A DNA stretch of 30,556 nucleotides from Circinella minor (lineage: Eukaryota > Mucoromycota > Mucoromycetes > Mucorales > Lichtheimiaceae): positions 1 through 30,556 of the forward strand of contig JAEPRB010000365.1 in NCBI GenBank assembly GCA_016758965.1, in the 5' to 3' direction. Of the stretch, positions 11,178-23,177 are shown piece by piece. Every line of letters begins with the position of its first letter. The first letter of the stretch is position 1. The notes under the pieces are model-generated. The model searched no databases. It saw only the letters and a program-made list of their open reading frames with translations, and was not told the DNA's origin. The position numbers and the translations under genes are program-made.

Positions 11178-13229
11178 ATGACATCTAACAGCAAGGACTA
11201 CGAAGCTTGTGATCAGCGTAAGTAAACGTAAATACTTGTCTGTTACCCAGTAACCCTGTTGCTGACTCAAGTTATCTATAGTGATAGAAAATTACCTGAA
11301 TAACGATGCTGAACCTACTCTTGAAAGGTTCCTAAATGCCAATGAATGTCACATTGTTGCCACGACGCAGTTGGGAGAAGACGTGAAAAGCAACTGGACC
11401 TATCGCTATACCAAACATGCAAAAAGAAAAAATGGTGCACACGTTAGTATATTAATATGCTGTTATGTACAGCCTGATAAATATCTTCAATACTAAATCT
11501 ATATTTTTTTGCAGGTCATTGGGAACCCAGATTGGGAAAAGTTGGTTTTAGCTGTGTTCAAAGTAAGTATACTACTTGTAATGGGGATGAAGTAAAATTA
11601 TCATACCTTTTTTGTAATGGAAACGAAGTAAAGTTATCATATTAACGTCATGTCTACTAGAAATTTAATACTGGTCCTCACCCCATCCTACAAAAACCAT
11701 CAGCGAAAGCATTACCTTCATCACCTTCAACATCATCGAAAGGAAGCAATAATAATTCAAAAAGGCCAATTACAGTAGCTATGGTAAACGAGTATTTTGA
11801 GCATTTGGACGATGATAAAAAATGGACTTTGAGCACAGGCAAGGTAGTTGAAGACACAATGAAAAAGTACGCGATTATCTGCAAGTTTGAACAGTGAGTA
11901 GTGAATCCAATATTTAGGCACTGTGATTTTTGTCTCTATGTTTCATATTAATTATTTTTGCATATACAGTCCCGTTCACTCATTGATTTTAGATATTGAT
12001 GATAAAATGTGGGTAAACGATGAGTATTTTACCGAAAAAGAAATGAAAGAAATCGAGGATGCACGTTGCGCAAAAGATCCAGAACTACCAACTCAGATTG
12101 CTGAATATTTGGATAGTTATGTTGGAAAGGTAAATATATGTAAAGAAGCAAAAGGTAAAATAAAAAAGATTTGGCAGTATTAACATCTTTTGTGTTATTA
12201 GAAGGATCTTGAATCAATTTTTGACCATGCTCGTCATCGGCTATTCCATCCAAAACGAGAATCGGATTTATTCTGGATTCAGCAGTCATTTATAAAAGCA
12301 CTTAATCTTTTTTACAGCAACTATCTTCCAATAACAGATCATAGCGAAACTGACATCCTTAATCGTGTGTGGGGGATTGTACAAGAGTGTTTTGATGTGT
12401 CAGACTTTGAAGTGCGAGGGTAAGTTTGATTTTGATGCAGCCAATATCCTTAATGTTGGAACAAAATTTTTTCTTTAAATTTTTGGGAAACAGATTTGCT
12501 GACATTTTGCCATGACGAATAGTGGCGAAAAAACAAGTAGTGCATCAAGTGAAGCAAAAAATGCCTCCCGCTCACTTTCCGGTGAAGGATCGATGAACAG
12601 AAAGAACGTTGGAAAAAAAGTTGATTTACTTTTCAAATCTGGATCAAATGAGTATGGCTGCGCCGAAGCGGGTAAACAAATGGAAACCGACACTACTAAA
12701 GAATTATCAGAATGTCGATTTATTTGCCCAAAAACATTACGAGATATGTTGATGAAACTCGGGGAAGTACAACCAAAAAGAATTCACGATCTTGTTACGG
12801 TTGGCTTTATATTTTCTGGTATGTCAATAAGCATGTTAATTAATGTCACCCTAATGATTATGATATTAACTAATGGCTTTTCTAATAGGATTACGAGCAA
12901 AGTTTCTCAAAATGACGTGTCCTAAAGGATATGTTTGTATACTAGAAACGCTGGGTCCTATATCATATCCTGAATCCGAATCCAATCTTGTTCCCAGACT
13001 CACCAGCATTCTCATCCTTGTTTGGAGAATGAAGAAATTATTAAAGGACACAAGGGATGTCGTTAACGATGAAGAGATATTTATACCCACAAGCAAAAAT
13101 CGTATCAGAAAACCACCTATTCAATCCGCTTTCCATTTTGAGAACTATGTGTCACCAAAGAAAAGAAAAACATCAAACTCCAGTAGCAGTAGTAACCATG
13201 ATACAACAAACAGCAATAGTGAAGTATGA
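11178..13229 (+). CDS. Full-length member (copy B) of an unrecognised repeat gene family; possible nuclease-like C-terminus
   Basis: Eight exons join in frame: 11178-11217, 11282-11442, 11515-11562, 11661-11893, 11970-12129, 12202-12419, 12523-12818, 12889-13229, giving 498 aa. The start is the ATG leading into a gtaagt donor whose phase fits exon 2. Visible parts: a charged N-terminal region (1-83), a Ser/Pro/Asn linker (about 95-118), a conserved middle (119-286) with GKVVEDTMKKYA and HPVHSLILD, a Ser-rich spacer, then GKKVDLLF...EYGCAEAGK (Asp321, Glu335, Lys338), and a C-terminal Ser-rich tail with PKKRK (475-479), a likely nuclear localisation signal. The D-x13-E-x2-K pattern on two predicted strands is reminiscent of PD-(D/E)XK nucleases but the spacing is not canonical; this is a hypothesis. 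I recall similar uncharacterised proteins being abundant in Mucorales. A transposon end lies about 145 bp upstream. Copies A and C are damaged relatives. Confidence 0.75.
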
Positions 13230-13241
13230 ACGTTTTAACAT

Positions 13242-13376
13242 ATACAATACAATACAATACAATACAATACAATACAATACAATACAATACAATACAATAC
13301 AATACAATACAACACATATACACATATACACATATACACATATACACATATACACATATACACATATACACATATA
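13242..13376. repeat. Compound microsatellite (ACAAT)n plus (ACACATAT)n
   Basis: About 14 pentanucleotide units followed by about eight octanucleotide units, just after the copy B stop. The duplicate at 17079-17110 has only about four or five pentamers and one short octamer stretch, so the array changed length after duplication. Translations across it are meaningless repeats. Confidence 0.95.
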
Positions 13377-13420
13377 CGCAACACGTATACAACACATATA
13401 CATAGCACTTTTAAAACACA

Positions 13421-14157
13421 TTTTTCAATTTTTTTTTTCAATTCTGGTTATACCTAAATCACTACTGTACATATTTTACCCATAATTTTCTGTATATGTA
13501 CAACATCATAATTCTACCATCTTTCTTTTATTTCTTTTTAAATCATTTATCAAAAGCTCTTGAACCTCATATCATAAACATGTCAACATAAAATATAACA
13601 AATTTTTTAATAGTCTACATATTTTGTTCTAGGTTCTATTATCTGTACTTATAAAATATATAGAACGGGTTTTTGGAATGGATAAGAGTACTTATGCTTT
13701 GCGTTGTCGCTGACACGTAATTTAATTTATTAAACAAAAATAAAATAAAAAAGGAACCAGTATAAATTACCCAAAATTATGTAAAGACGACAGTCTAGAT
13801 ATGTATTCTTATAAGTTTTATTCATAAAGCAAAAATTAGTTGGGTGTGCCAAATTGAAAGACGAGATTTGATTGTATCTGTAATGAACCCCCTAACCAGC
13901 AAAAAGAGTCCTGTTATTGTTAGTTGCATATGAAAAATTAGTTTGTATATAGAATCTATACTTGAAAAGTTTTCTTGGATAATCCAAACTTACTATGTAA
14001 TGATGGTAACACCATGTTCGCGAGGAACCAAGTACTTGAATGCATTTGAATAGAGCACTATTTATCTTCCTTTACAAGTTCTCCCATAATTTAGACAAGT
14101 CTCCTTGATAGAACTATGCAATTGTCATCATTTTCAAAAATATAAAATTGGCATACT
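13421..14157. other. Non-coding part of duplicated block
   Basis: Diverged counterpart of 17140-17930. On the minus strand a short frame KYLVPREHGVTIIT ends at a TAG near 13996, and the duplicate keeps a similar peptide. This may be the last exon of the minus-strand relic, but no convincing splice path was found. Confidence 0.3.
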
Positions 14158-14616
14158 TCAAGGAAAAAAGAGAGACAAAAGAATTTTATGTTTGTGGATC
14201 CTTGTGATGTTAAGAGTACAAATCAATGGCATCCATTTCTTTGACGACGCAAACTCTTTCACAGGCTTAACAAATACATTCACGTTCACAACTCGATATA
14301 AGCGTGGGGTTTCAGGATCAGCATAATTAGCAAAATTGATACAGATGAAAGCCTTGTCTCGATATTTCTTTACCGTATCACTTAGAAGCTCCATATATCT
14401 TGACAGTGCCCCAAAACGTACAACTGCTATCAATAAATAAGTAAAAATATATAATACGGTTAGTACTCTTTTATATAAAAATCCCTTTTCTTTTCGTACA
14501 TTAGATACTCTAAATTTAACAACATACACACTACTAAATGATAATAATATAATGTCGTTACTTGCTTGCCTAAGCTCAAATGCACGCCCCAACATAAGAA
14601 GATTTGTACGCCACAA
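14158..14616 (-). pseudogene. Unrecognised minus-strand coding relic
   Basis: Two exon-like pieces on the minus strand join in phase: about 14616-14562 (WRTNLLMLGRAFELRQA) and 14426-14158, across a 135-nt intron with gtaacg donor and ttgatag acceptor. The second piece includes RFGALSRYMELLSDTVKK, KAFICINFANYADPETPRL and VVNVNVFVKP, with non-repetitive protein-like composition. No convincing start exon was found upstream. In the duplicated block at about 17930-18250 most of the second exon is deleted and the rest is degenerate, so at least that copy is dead. Function is unknown. Confidence 0.45.
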
Positions 14617-14890
14617 AAAGCATATATCAATATATATTTGTATGGTGTATTTATATGATAAGCCATATTTATTACCTTGTTATTGATAACAAATAATATT
14701 TTTCACTTGGAAGTAGCAAATTATATTTTAACTTGACAAGAAAATGTGATCCCTATACAAACAAAGTTATATTATCCACATACCATAAAAACACCATATA
14801 CCTTTATAATAATCAAGTATTTACTGTACAATAAGTCGATGTATAATAGACCTGTCGTTTAGGTGAGAGAACTATATTACAAGAAAAGTA

Positions 14891-15110
14891 TGAAAGAAAC
14901 GCAGACACTGCGAGGGACTTGAGAACACGCAGCTCTCAAGTATACAGCAATGTCCACTCGAATTTCACCAGACACGCAGCCTGGGAGGGATCCTCAAGTA
15001 TGAAAGAAGCGCAGACACTGTGAGGGACTTGAGAACACGCAGCTCTCAAGTATACAGCAATACCCACTTGAATTTCACCAGACACGCAGCCTGGGAGGGA
15101 TCCTCAAGTA
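14891..15110. repeat. 110-bp tandem repeat, two units
   Basis: Units 14891-15000 and 15001-15110 differ at about five positions. Each has CTTGAG and CTCAAG blocks that could pair and ends in gggatcctcaagta. The segmental duplicate carries one degenerate, shortened unit at about 18363-18466, so the doubling probably followed the larger duplication. Confidence 0.9.
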
Positions 15111-15499
15111 TGAAAAGATAAAGAAAGTAATAAATTCAAAATTATCACCCAGATGTGCTACACCAGGTCGAATGTGAATAGTAAACCTAAAATAAATTGT
15201 TACTTTTAACAGCCAATTTCATGTTTGCCTTTGTTGATTTGTAATGTCAATGTTTTATATAATAAAATACCTGGCAACAAATGTATTGAAAAAGAAAAAC
15301 GCAAAAATTCATTTTTTTGGAGGCACAGCTTTCATCCCGAAACTCTCTGTATAACGTATGGGAAATTATAACTCAGGTAGTAAAGTAGAGAAGTTCAATA
15401 TTTTTTTTGTATACGTAAAGAAGTTCAAACAATATAACAAATATTATCTCTTCTATGAAAAAAAGAAATTGTTATATATTTCATTATGTGTTAATTTTT

Positions 15500-15798
15500 T
15501 TTTTTACTTTCAGTTTGTTTGAAAGAGAAGCTTTTTCTATTATAGTTAGGATAAAGAAAAAGCCGGCGCAGCTAATTATCATAATAGTAAAAATATAGTT
15601 TTCTGGATCATCATATATTAAATTACTGTTATTAATAATCCAGCTCTATATGACTAATATAATGACATGATAGCAAGAAATTAATGCAATATATAAAGAA
15701 ATGATGAATTTATATCATTAGGAAAAATTTAAAAAAAAGTAAGACTAAGCACGTCAAACAAGGTATGAATTAGTAATCCATTCATTTTGCTTACAGAG
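15500..15798 (+). promoter_or_regulatory. Orphan duplicate of the glutathione reductase upstream region
   Basis: About 95% identical by eye to the sequence ending at 19061, directly upstream of the glutathione reductase gene. Here it leads into unrelated sequence from 15799, so it has no obvious gene to drive. It keeps the TTAGTAA heptamer (15770-15776) present in the intact promoter. Confidence 0.6.
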
Positions 15799-16080
15799 TA
15801 TGACCTGAAAAATACAAGCTTATGAAAACTTTTTTGAATCCAACATAACGTGAAAATTGCTAAGCTTCATAATTTGGAGTTACGCTTTGTACTGCATGAA
15901 AGCAGGGAAAAGAGTATAAGAAAGGGAAGAAGATTGAGAAAATGGAGGGATTGGTCTGTTATCCAGAGATATTTCTCTCGTTACGCCATTTACACTAATA
16001 TTCAAGCCTCCATTTAATGTGTTCCTTCCTCTACTTGAACAACTGGGGTTGGTACAACGAAGAGCTCCATAAACGATATA
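15799..16080. other. Spacer between duplicated blocks, nothing recognised
   Basis: Unique in the window; separates the right edge of the left duplicate from the leader repeat of copy C. No ORF or repeat is recognised. Confidence 0.4.
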
Positions 16081-16301
16081 AGTTATGCATGTGTGACTCT
16101 GCTTAGCCTCCGACAGGGGGGAAAAGGTACAAACCCATGCAGAAACTTTTTTTCACTCGCTCAAATATGGAATGAAAAATAAAAGATAGAGAAAGAGTAT
16201 ATGTTTGTATTTAAATTATGAAAAAGTTCTTTTAATGTCTATTTCATTTTTTTCAGGTAGGTCTCATTGTCATTTCTAAAGCCTAAGTTTGTCTACATAA
16301 A
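16081..16301 (+). repeat. Leader repeat preceding copy C
   Basis: Partner of 4956-5175, with a handful of substitutions and one extra T. Past 16301 it joins, within about 50 bases, sequence resembling the end of copy B intron 6, which makes copy C a chimera. Confidence 0.8.
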
Positions 16302-16422
16302 AATCCTGATAAATTTAGCTCTTGTGCATTGACATTTTACCATATCAAATAGTGGCGAAAAAACAAGTAGTGCATCAAGTGAAGCAAAAAATGCCTCCCG
16401 CTCACTTTCCGGTGAAGGATCG

Positions 16423-17059
16423 ATGAACAGAAAGAACGTTGGAAAAAAAGTTGATTTATTTTTCAAATCTGGATCAAATGAGTATGGCTGCGCCGAAGCG
16501 GGTAAACAAATGGAAACCGACACTACTAAAGAATCATCAGAATGTCGATTTATTTGCCCAAAAACATTACGAGATATGTTGATGAAACTCGGGGAAGTAC
16601 AACCAAAAAGAATTCACGATCTTGTTACGGTTAGCTTTATATTTTCTGGTATGTCAATAAGCATGTTAATTAATGTCACCCTAATGATTATGATATTAAC
16701 TAATGGCTTTTCTAATAGGATTACGAGCAAAGTTTCTCAAAATGACGTGTCCTAAAGGATATGTTTGTATACTAGAAACGCTGGGTCCTATATCATATCC
16801 TGAATCCGAATCCAATCTTGTTCCCAGACTCACCAGCATTCTCATCCTTGTTTGGAGAATGAAGAAATTATTAAAGGACACAAGGGATGTCGTTAATGAT
16901 GAAGAGATATTTATACCCACAAGCAAAAATCGTATCAGAAAACCACCTATTCAATCCGCTTTCCATTTTGAGAACTATGTGTCACCAAAGAAAAGAAAAA
17001 CATCAAACTCCAGTAGCAGTAGTAACCATGATACAACAAACAGCAATAGTGAAGTATGA
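16423..17059 (+). pseudogene. Repeat-family gene copy C, 5'-truncated (exons 7-8 only)
   Basis: Exons 16353-16648 and 16719-17059 correspond to copy B exons 7-8. Exons 1-6 are missing and replaced by the A-type leader. The first in-frame ATG (16423) would give a 188-aa product by splicing 16423-16648 to 16719-17059. It would contain the whole GKKVDLFF...EYGCAEAGK region and the PKKRK signal but not the conserved middle domain. Against copy B there are three amino-acid changes (Leu to Phe in the DLLF motif, Leu to Ser, Gly to Ser) and one silent change. It may be a dead fragment or a short expressed variant; sequence alone does not decide. Confidence 0.65.
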
Positions 17060-17129
17060 ACGTTTTAACATATACAAACAATACAATACAATACAATACA
17101 ACACATATACACAATCTAGATCACCTATC

Positions 17130-19033
17130 ACATATATATAGCACTTTAAAACACATTTTTCATTTTTTTTTGTCAATTTTGGTTATACCTAAATCTTTAC
17201 TGCACATATTTCTACCCACAATCTTCTGTATATAGACAGCATCGTAATTCTACCATATTTTCTTTTCTTTTATTTTTATCATTTATCAAAAGCTCTTGGA
17301 CCTCATATCATAATAAACATGTCAACGCAAAATATAACTGGGTTTTTTTTTTATGATACAGATATTTTATTCTAGACTCCACCATCTGTACTCATGCAAA
17401 ATGTATAGTTTTAATGGATTACTGGGATGGATAAGAAGAGAACGCATACTTTGCGTTGTCGCGGACAATTTAATTCATTAAACAAAATAAATCAAAAAAG
17501 GGAACCAGTATAAATTACCCAAAACTATGTAAAAGCGACAGTCTAGATATGTATTCTTACTGGCTTTATTCATAAAGAAAAAAAAATAGTTGGGAGTGCC
17601 GAATTGAAAAAACGAGATTTGATCACATCTGTACTGGAATCCCCCCCCCTCACTAGCAAAAGGAGTTCTGCTATTGTTTAGTTGCATATAAAATTTATTT
17701 TGTATATAAAAATCTATGCTACGTAGAAAAGTTTTCTTGAAAATCAGGTGAATAATCCAAACTTACTATGTAATGATGATGATACCATGTTCACGAGAAA
17801 CCAAGTACTTGGATGTATTTGAATAAACCATTCTTTGTCTTTTTTTTTTTACAAGTTTTGCAATGGTTTACTCAAGTCTCCTTGATAGAACCATGTCATT
17901 GCCATCATTTTCAAAATAATTAGCGCGCCTCAAGGGAAAAAAAAAAAGAGAGACAACTACATTTATGGATCATTGTGATGTTAAGAATATAAGTCACTAT
18001 ATACCGCTTAAAAGTTCCATATATCTTCGCAGTACCCCAAGATGTACAATTTGTATCAATAAATAAATATATATATATGATACAGTTGGTACTCTTTTAT
18101 ATAAAAATCACTTTTCTTTTCTTACATCAGTTGTTCTAAATTCAGCAACAACATATGTACTACGTACTAGATGATATTATATAATGTCGTTATTACTTGC
18201 TTGCCTAAGCTCAAATGCACGTCCTCCCCCAGCATAAAAAGATGTGTACGCCTTAAACAACAATATACTTTTAACTTTTATAATAATCATGCATTTACTG
18301 TAAAACAAGTCGATGTGTAATAGACCTGCCGTTTGTTTGAGAGAACGATATTACAAGAAAAGTATGAAAGAAGTGCAGATGCTGCGAGGAACTTGAAAAC
18401 AAGCAGTGCTCAAGTAAACACCAATGTCCACTCGAATTTCACCCTGAGAGTGACCCTCAAGTATGAAAAATAAATTACCACCCAGATGCCGCTACAGTTG
18501 AGCGAATAATATGTTTGCCTTTGTTGATTTGTAATGTCAATGTTTAATATAAAAAAATACCTGACAACCAATGTAATGACGAATAATGACGTAAGTACGT
18601 ATGGAAAATTATAACTCAGGTAGTAAAAGTAAGAAAAAGTTCAATGTATTAAAGAACTTCAGTGATTTAGCTACATAACAAATATGATCTCTTCTATGAA
18701 AAAAAAAAATTGTTATATATTTCATTATGTGTTATTTTTTTTTTTTTTTCACTTTCAGTTCGTTTGAAATTAAAAACATGAAAAAAGAAAAAGAGAAACT
18801 TTTTCTATTATAGTTAGGATAAAGAAAAAGCCGGCGCAGCTATTTTTCATAATAGTATAAGAATATAGTTTTCTGGATCATCATATATTAAATTACTGTT
18901 ATTAATAATCCAACTGTATATGACTAATATAATGACATGATAGCAAGAAATTAATGCAACATATAAAAAAATGATGAATTTATATCATTAGGAAAAAAAA
19001 AAGTAAGACTAAGCACGTCAAACAAGGTATGAA
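17130..19033. other. Diverged non-coding duplicate and glutathione reductase upstream region
   Basis: Right-hand duplicate of 13400-15770. Contains a decayed copy of the minus-strand relic (about 17930-18250) and one decayed unit of the 110-bp repeat (about 18363-18466). No intact gene. Confidence 0.5.
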
Positions 19034-19040
19034 TTAGTAA
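19034..19040 (+). promoter_or_regulatory. Candidate Yap1-type site upstream of glutathione reductase
   Basis: TTAGTAA matches the consensus bound by yeast Yap1, an oxidative-stress bZIP factor known to activate thiol-redox genes including glutathione reductase in yeast. It lies about 160 bp before the ATG. A seven-base match in AT-rich DNA is expected by chance fairly often, so this is only a suggestion. Confidence 0.25.
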
Positions 19041-19122
19041 TCCATTCATTTTGCTTACAGAGACGGCATTATTTAAAGATGCGCGGAACATGGAAACTTT
19101 TTATTTATTTATTTTCTTTTAA

Positions 19123-21006
<1,884 letters not shown>

Positions 21007-21548
21007 AATTAATCTATAATAATAACTGTATATTAAGTTTATTATAACATGCACTGATATATAAAGTTTATTTTTTTTTTCTTGTAACATAACCCAATAA
21101 TCATATTTATATATACAATTGCATATACACATACATAAATAAACATATAAAATGTATATTTATAACATTCAATTAATCTATTTCTTTTTTCATATCATTT
21201 CATAAGATTTTATAATGTTTTGAAACAATAGTGCTGTGTGTATGATGTTGATGACTATACATCCAAAAATATAAAAGCAAAAAGCACAAGGTAGTGATCA
21301 TGTGGTACTTTTCAAATGTTTAATGAAATTGGATTAAAACAATAAAAAAAAAAAAATTCCCGCGGCAGAATTAAAGAGTAAGAGGGTTTTGGTTTGAACA
21401 AAACCGGTATTTGCAATTACCGAAGTTTATTTTACTTTTTCCCTCTCTTCTCTTCTTCATAAAGTATACTTTTGTTTTCTTCTTTTTTTATATATATATT
21501 TTATACTACTTATAATTGAGTACAATAAATAATACGACATAAAAGAAA
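21007..21548. other. Intergenic: reductase 3' end and next gene's promoter
   Basis: AT-rich. An AATAAA-type signal occurs near 21137, and a pyrimidine-rich stretch (about 21425-21490) precedes the next ATG. No other gene is recognised. Confidence 0.5.
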
Positions 21549-22486
21549 ATGGATAGAGTTATGGATAGTGTAAAAAATGTTAACCATACTTTGGTTTTTC
21601 GTATTATCAATATCATTGTTGCATGTTTTATGGTAAGAAATAGTAATAACAAACTTTCCAAAAAAAAATAAAACAAAAAACGTTTCATACGTATTAGATA
21701 ATAATCAGGATTACTATTATAAAAGATTATTGGAGGTGTATGTACAATTATAACTGGTGGTTTTCCACAATTTATTCGAGGCATTTATTGTATCGTCTTT
21801 GGAGTTATCGTATTTGTGTTTGAATTTCGATTACCGTCCATTATCACACAATATGCATCCTTCCTATTTTCTTTTATAGGCCGTGGTATATGTTTGTATC
21901 ATTATTTTTTTTTTCTCAATTGCTTTCGAATATGTATGTCCATTTGAAACTAACATTATAATTAATTAATCAATTGAATTACATGCTATGTTATTACAGT
22001 TTATGTATTGTAAGTTTATGATCTATATTAAAATCAAAGCAAGATGTTTCATATGAATATCATCAAGTTACTATGTATTAATATTTATTTTACTTATTAT
22101 AGCATCGGATGTATCATTCTGAACTACATGCCATTGGCTATTGCTTCCGGTGTCATCGTAAGTTTTCGAGTGCATAATAATAATAGTTATATGAAATGGG
22201 ATGATGATGGATATTTGATTTAATGTGATTATGGTATATCTAGGTTGCAGTCTTTGGTGTAGCCTATGTGATATTACAATTTACAAACATTGAACCACCA
22301 AGTAATATGAAGCGCCAAGGATTTGATGATTCCTTGGCTGGAGAAGGTGTATCAGGAGGTCGAGCAGCTCAATGGGCTTCAGCCAATGAACAATCATCTT
22401 TTGGATCACCAGGAAACTATGGTCAAAGTGCAGCGGATGCTGGTTATTCTGCCAATGTAAATCAGAACAGTGCAAGTGTTGTATAA
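21549..22486 (+). CDS. Tvp15/COPI-associated-like Golgi membrane protein
   Basis: Small multi-pass membrane protein, likely in late Golgi/COPI-related vesicles. Five exons, 21549-21632, 21726-21885, 22000-22009, 22103-22157 and 22244-22486, give 183 aa. Exon 3 is a 10-nt microexon needed to keep the frame and to complete the GRVYVFIGCIIL segment. About four hydrophobic segments are visible (roughly residues 14-36, 46-59, 70-92, 95-115). The run RGIYCIVFGVIVFVFEF followed by FSFIGR and YVFIGCIILNY is the pattern I associate with COPI-associated/Tvp15 family proteins. The tail (116-183) is hydrophilic, rich in Gly, Ser, Asn and Gln, and longer than in yeast Tvp15. Exact role is not established from sequence; Tvp18-like proteins are the main alternative. 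Confidence 0.75.
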
Positions 22487-23177
22487 TAACAACCAAGTTC
22501 CCTTTCTCTTCTTTTCTTCTTTTTTTCTCGCTCCATATTTAATTATATTCATTTGGACAAATAATCATTCTCTTTTGCTATTTTATTATCCCCATCATAA
22601 TATATGTATTTTTCAACGCATGAACTTAAAACATAATCTATATATATATATAAACTCCTTAGTTGCTAATCACAAACTGTATTAGTTGACGCGTATGTAT
22701 CTTTCTTAGTTTCTTTTTTCTGTTGTTGACTATAATTCTTTAAAATGCCATGAAGAATTGAGTTTCCTCGTATTTATACTTGGTCAATGTTTTTTGTCCT
22801 TTAAAACCAAAGTTACACATATTATAATACCATTCTTAAAAAGCGAAAAAAAACAGAAATGATAATATACATAAAGTCATTAACTAAGTAATTATTCACA
22901 TATAGCAAGACTTTAAGTATTTTATGAGAAATAAAAAAAAAAAAAGAATAAATTATAGCATCTTGTTAATTAGAAAGCAAGATCAAATGTTAGTTGAAGA
23001 AGAAGTTAGAAAAAAAAAAAAAAAAAAAAAAAAAAAGCCTGAGTGGAACTACGTCACTTTTAGACAGAGTCGGTCCGGGGGTGCGTTTCGTAAAAAATTT
23101 CGTTTCTTATTTTTTGTTAACTACGACAACACCCCTCTCTCTGTTTTTTATTCTTACTCTACCTTCCATTATCAAAC
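22487..23177. other. Intergenic with long poly(A) tract
   Basis: Holds an A run of about 27 at 23010-23036 and a shorter one near 22933-22945. From about 23065 to the ATG at 23178 the DNA is pyrimidine-rich, probably the COX6B-like gene leader. No gene is recognised. Confidence 0.5.

Larger units (their letters stand above)
12523..15798 (+). repeat. Segmental tandem duplication, left copy
   Basis: Aligns with 16353-19061. Gene exons 7-8 and their intron (12523-13229) differ from the right copy at only four bases of 707 with no indel. The following about 2 kb is clearly diverged with many indels. The last about 270 bases (to cttacagag at 15798) are again about 95% identical by eye. The right edge of the copy at 19061 is 137 bp upstream of the glutathione reductase ATG. 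Confidence 0.85.
16353..19061 (+). repeat. Segmental tandem duplication, right copy
   Basis: Partner of 12523-15798; shorter because of deletions in the microsatellite, the minus-strand relic and the 110-bp repeat region. Ends at cttacagag, where the glutathione reductase leader begins. Confidence 0.85.

Noticed and set aside
12866..13096. Minus-strand ORFs opposite copy B exon 8 and the same at 16696-16926
   Set aside because: Shadows of the spliced plus-strand exon; they recur only because the exon is duplicated.
13057..13485. Several overlapping ORFs on both strands through the microsatellite after copy B
   Set aside because: They translate the ACAAT and ACACATAT arrays and shift with copy number; the real frame ends at 13229.
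11178..17059. Idea that A, B and C are merely allelic or haplotype assembly artefacts
   Set aside because: They differ in exon content, leader and flanks, and unique spacers separate them. Collapse or misassembly near the near-identical exons 7-8 still needs long reads to exclude.
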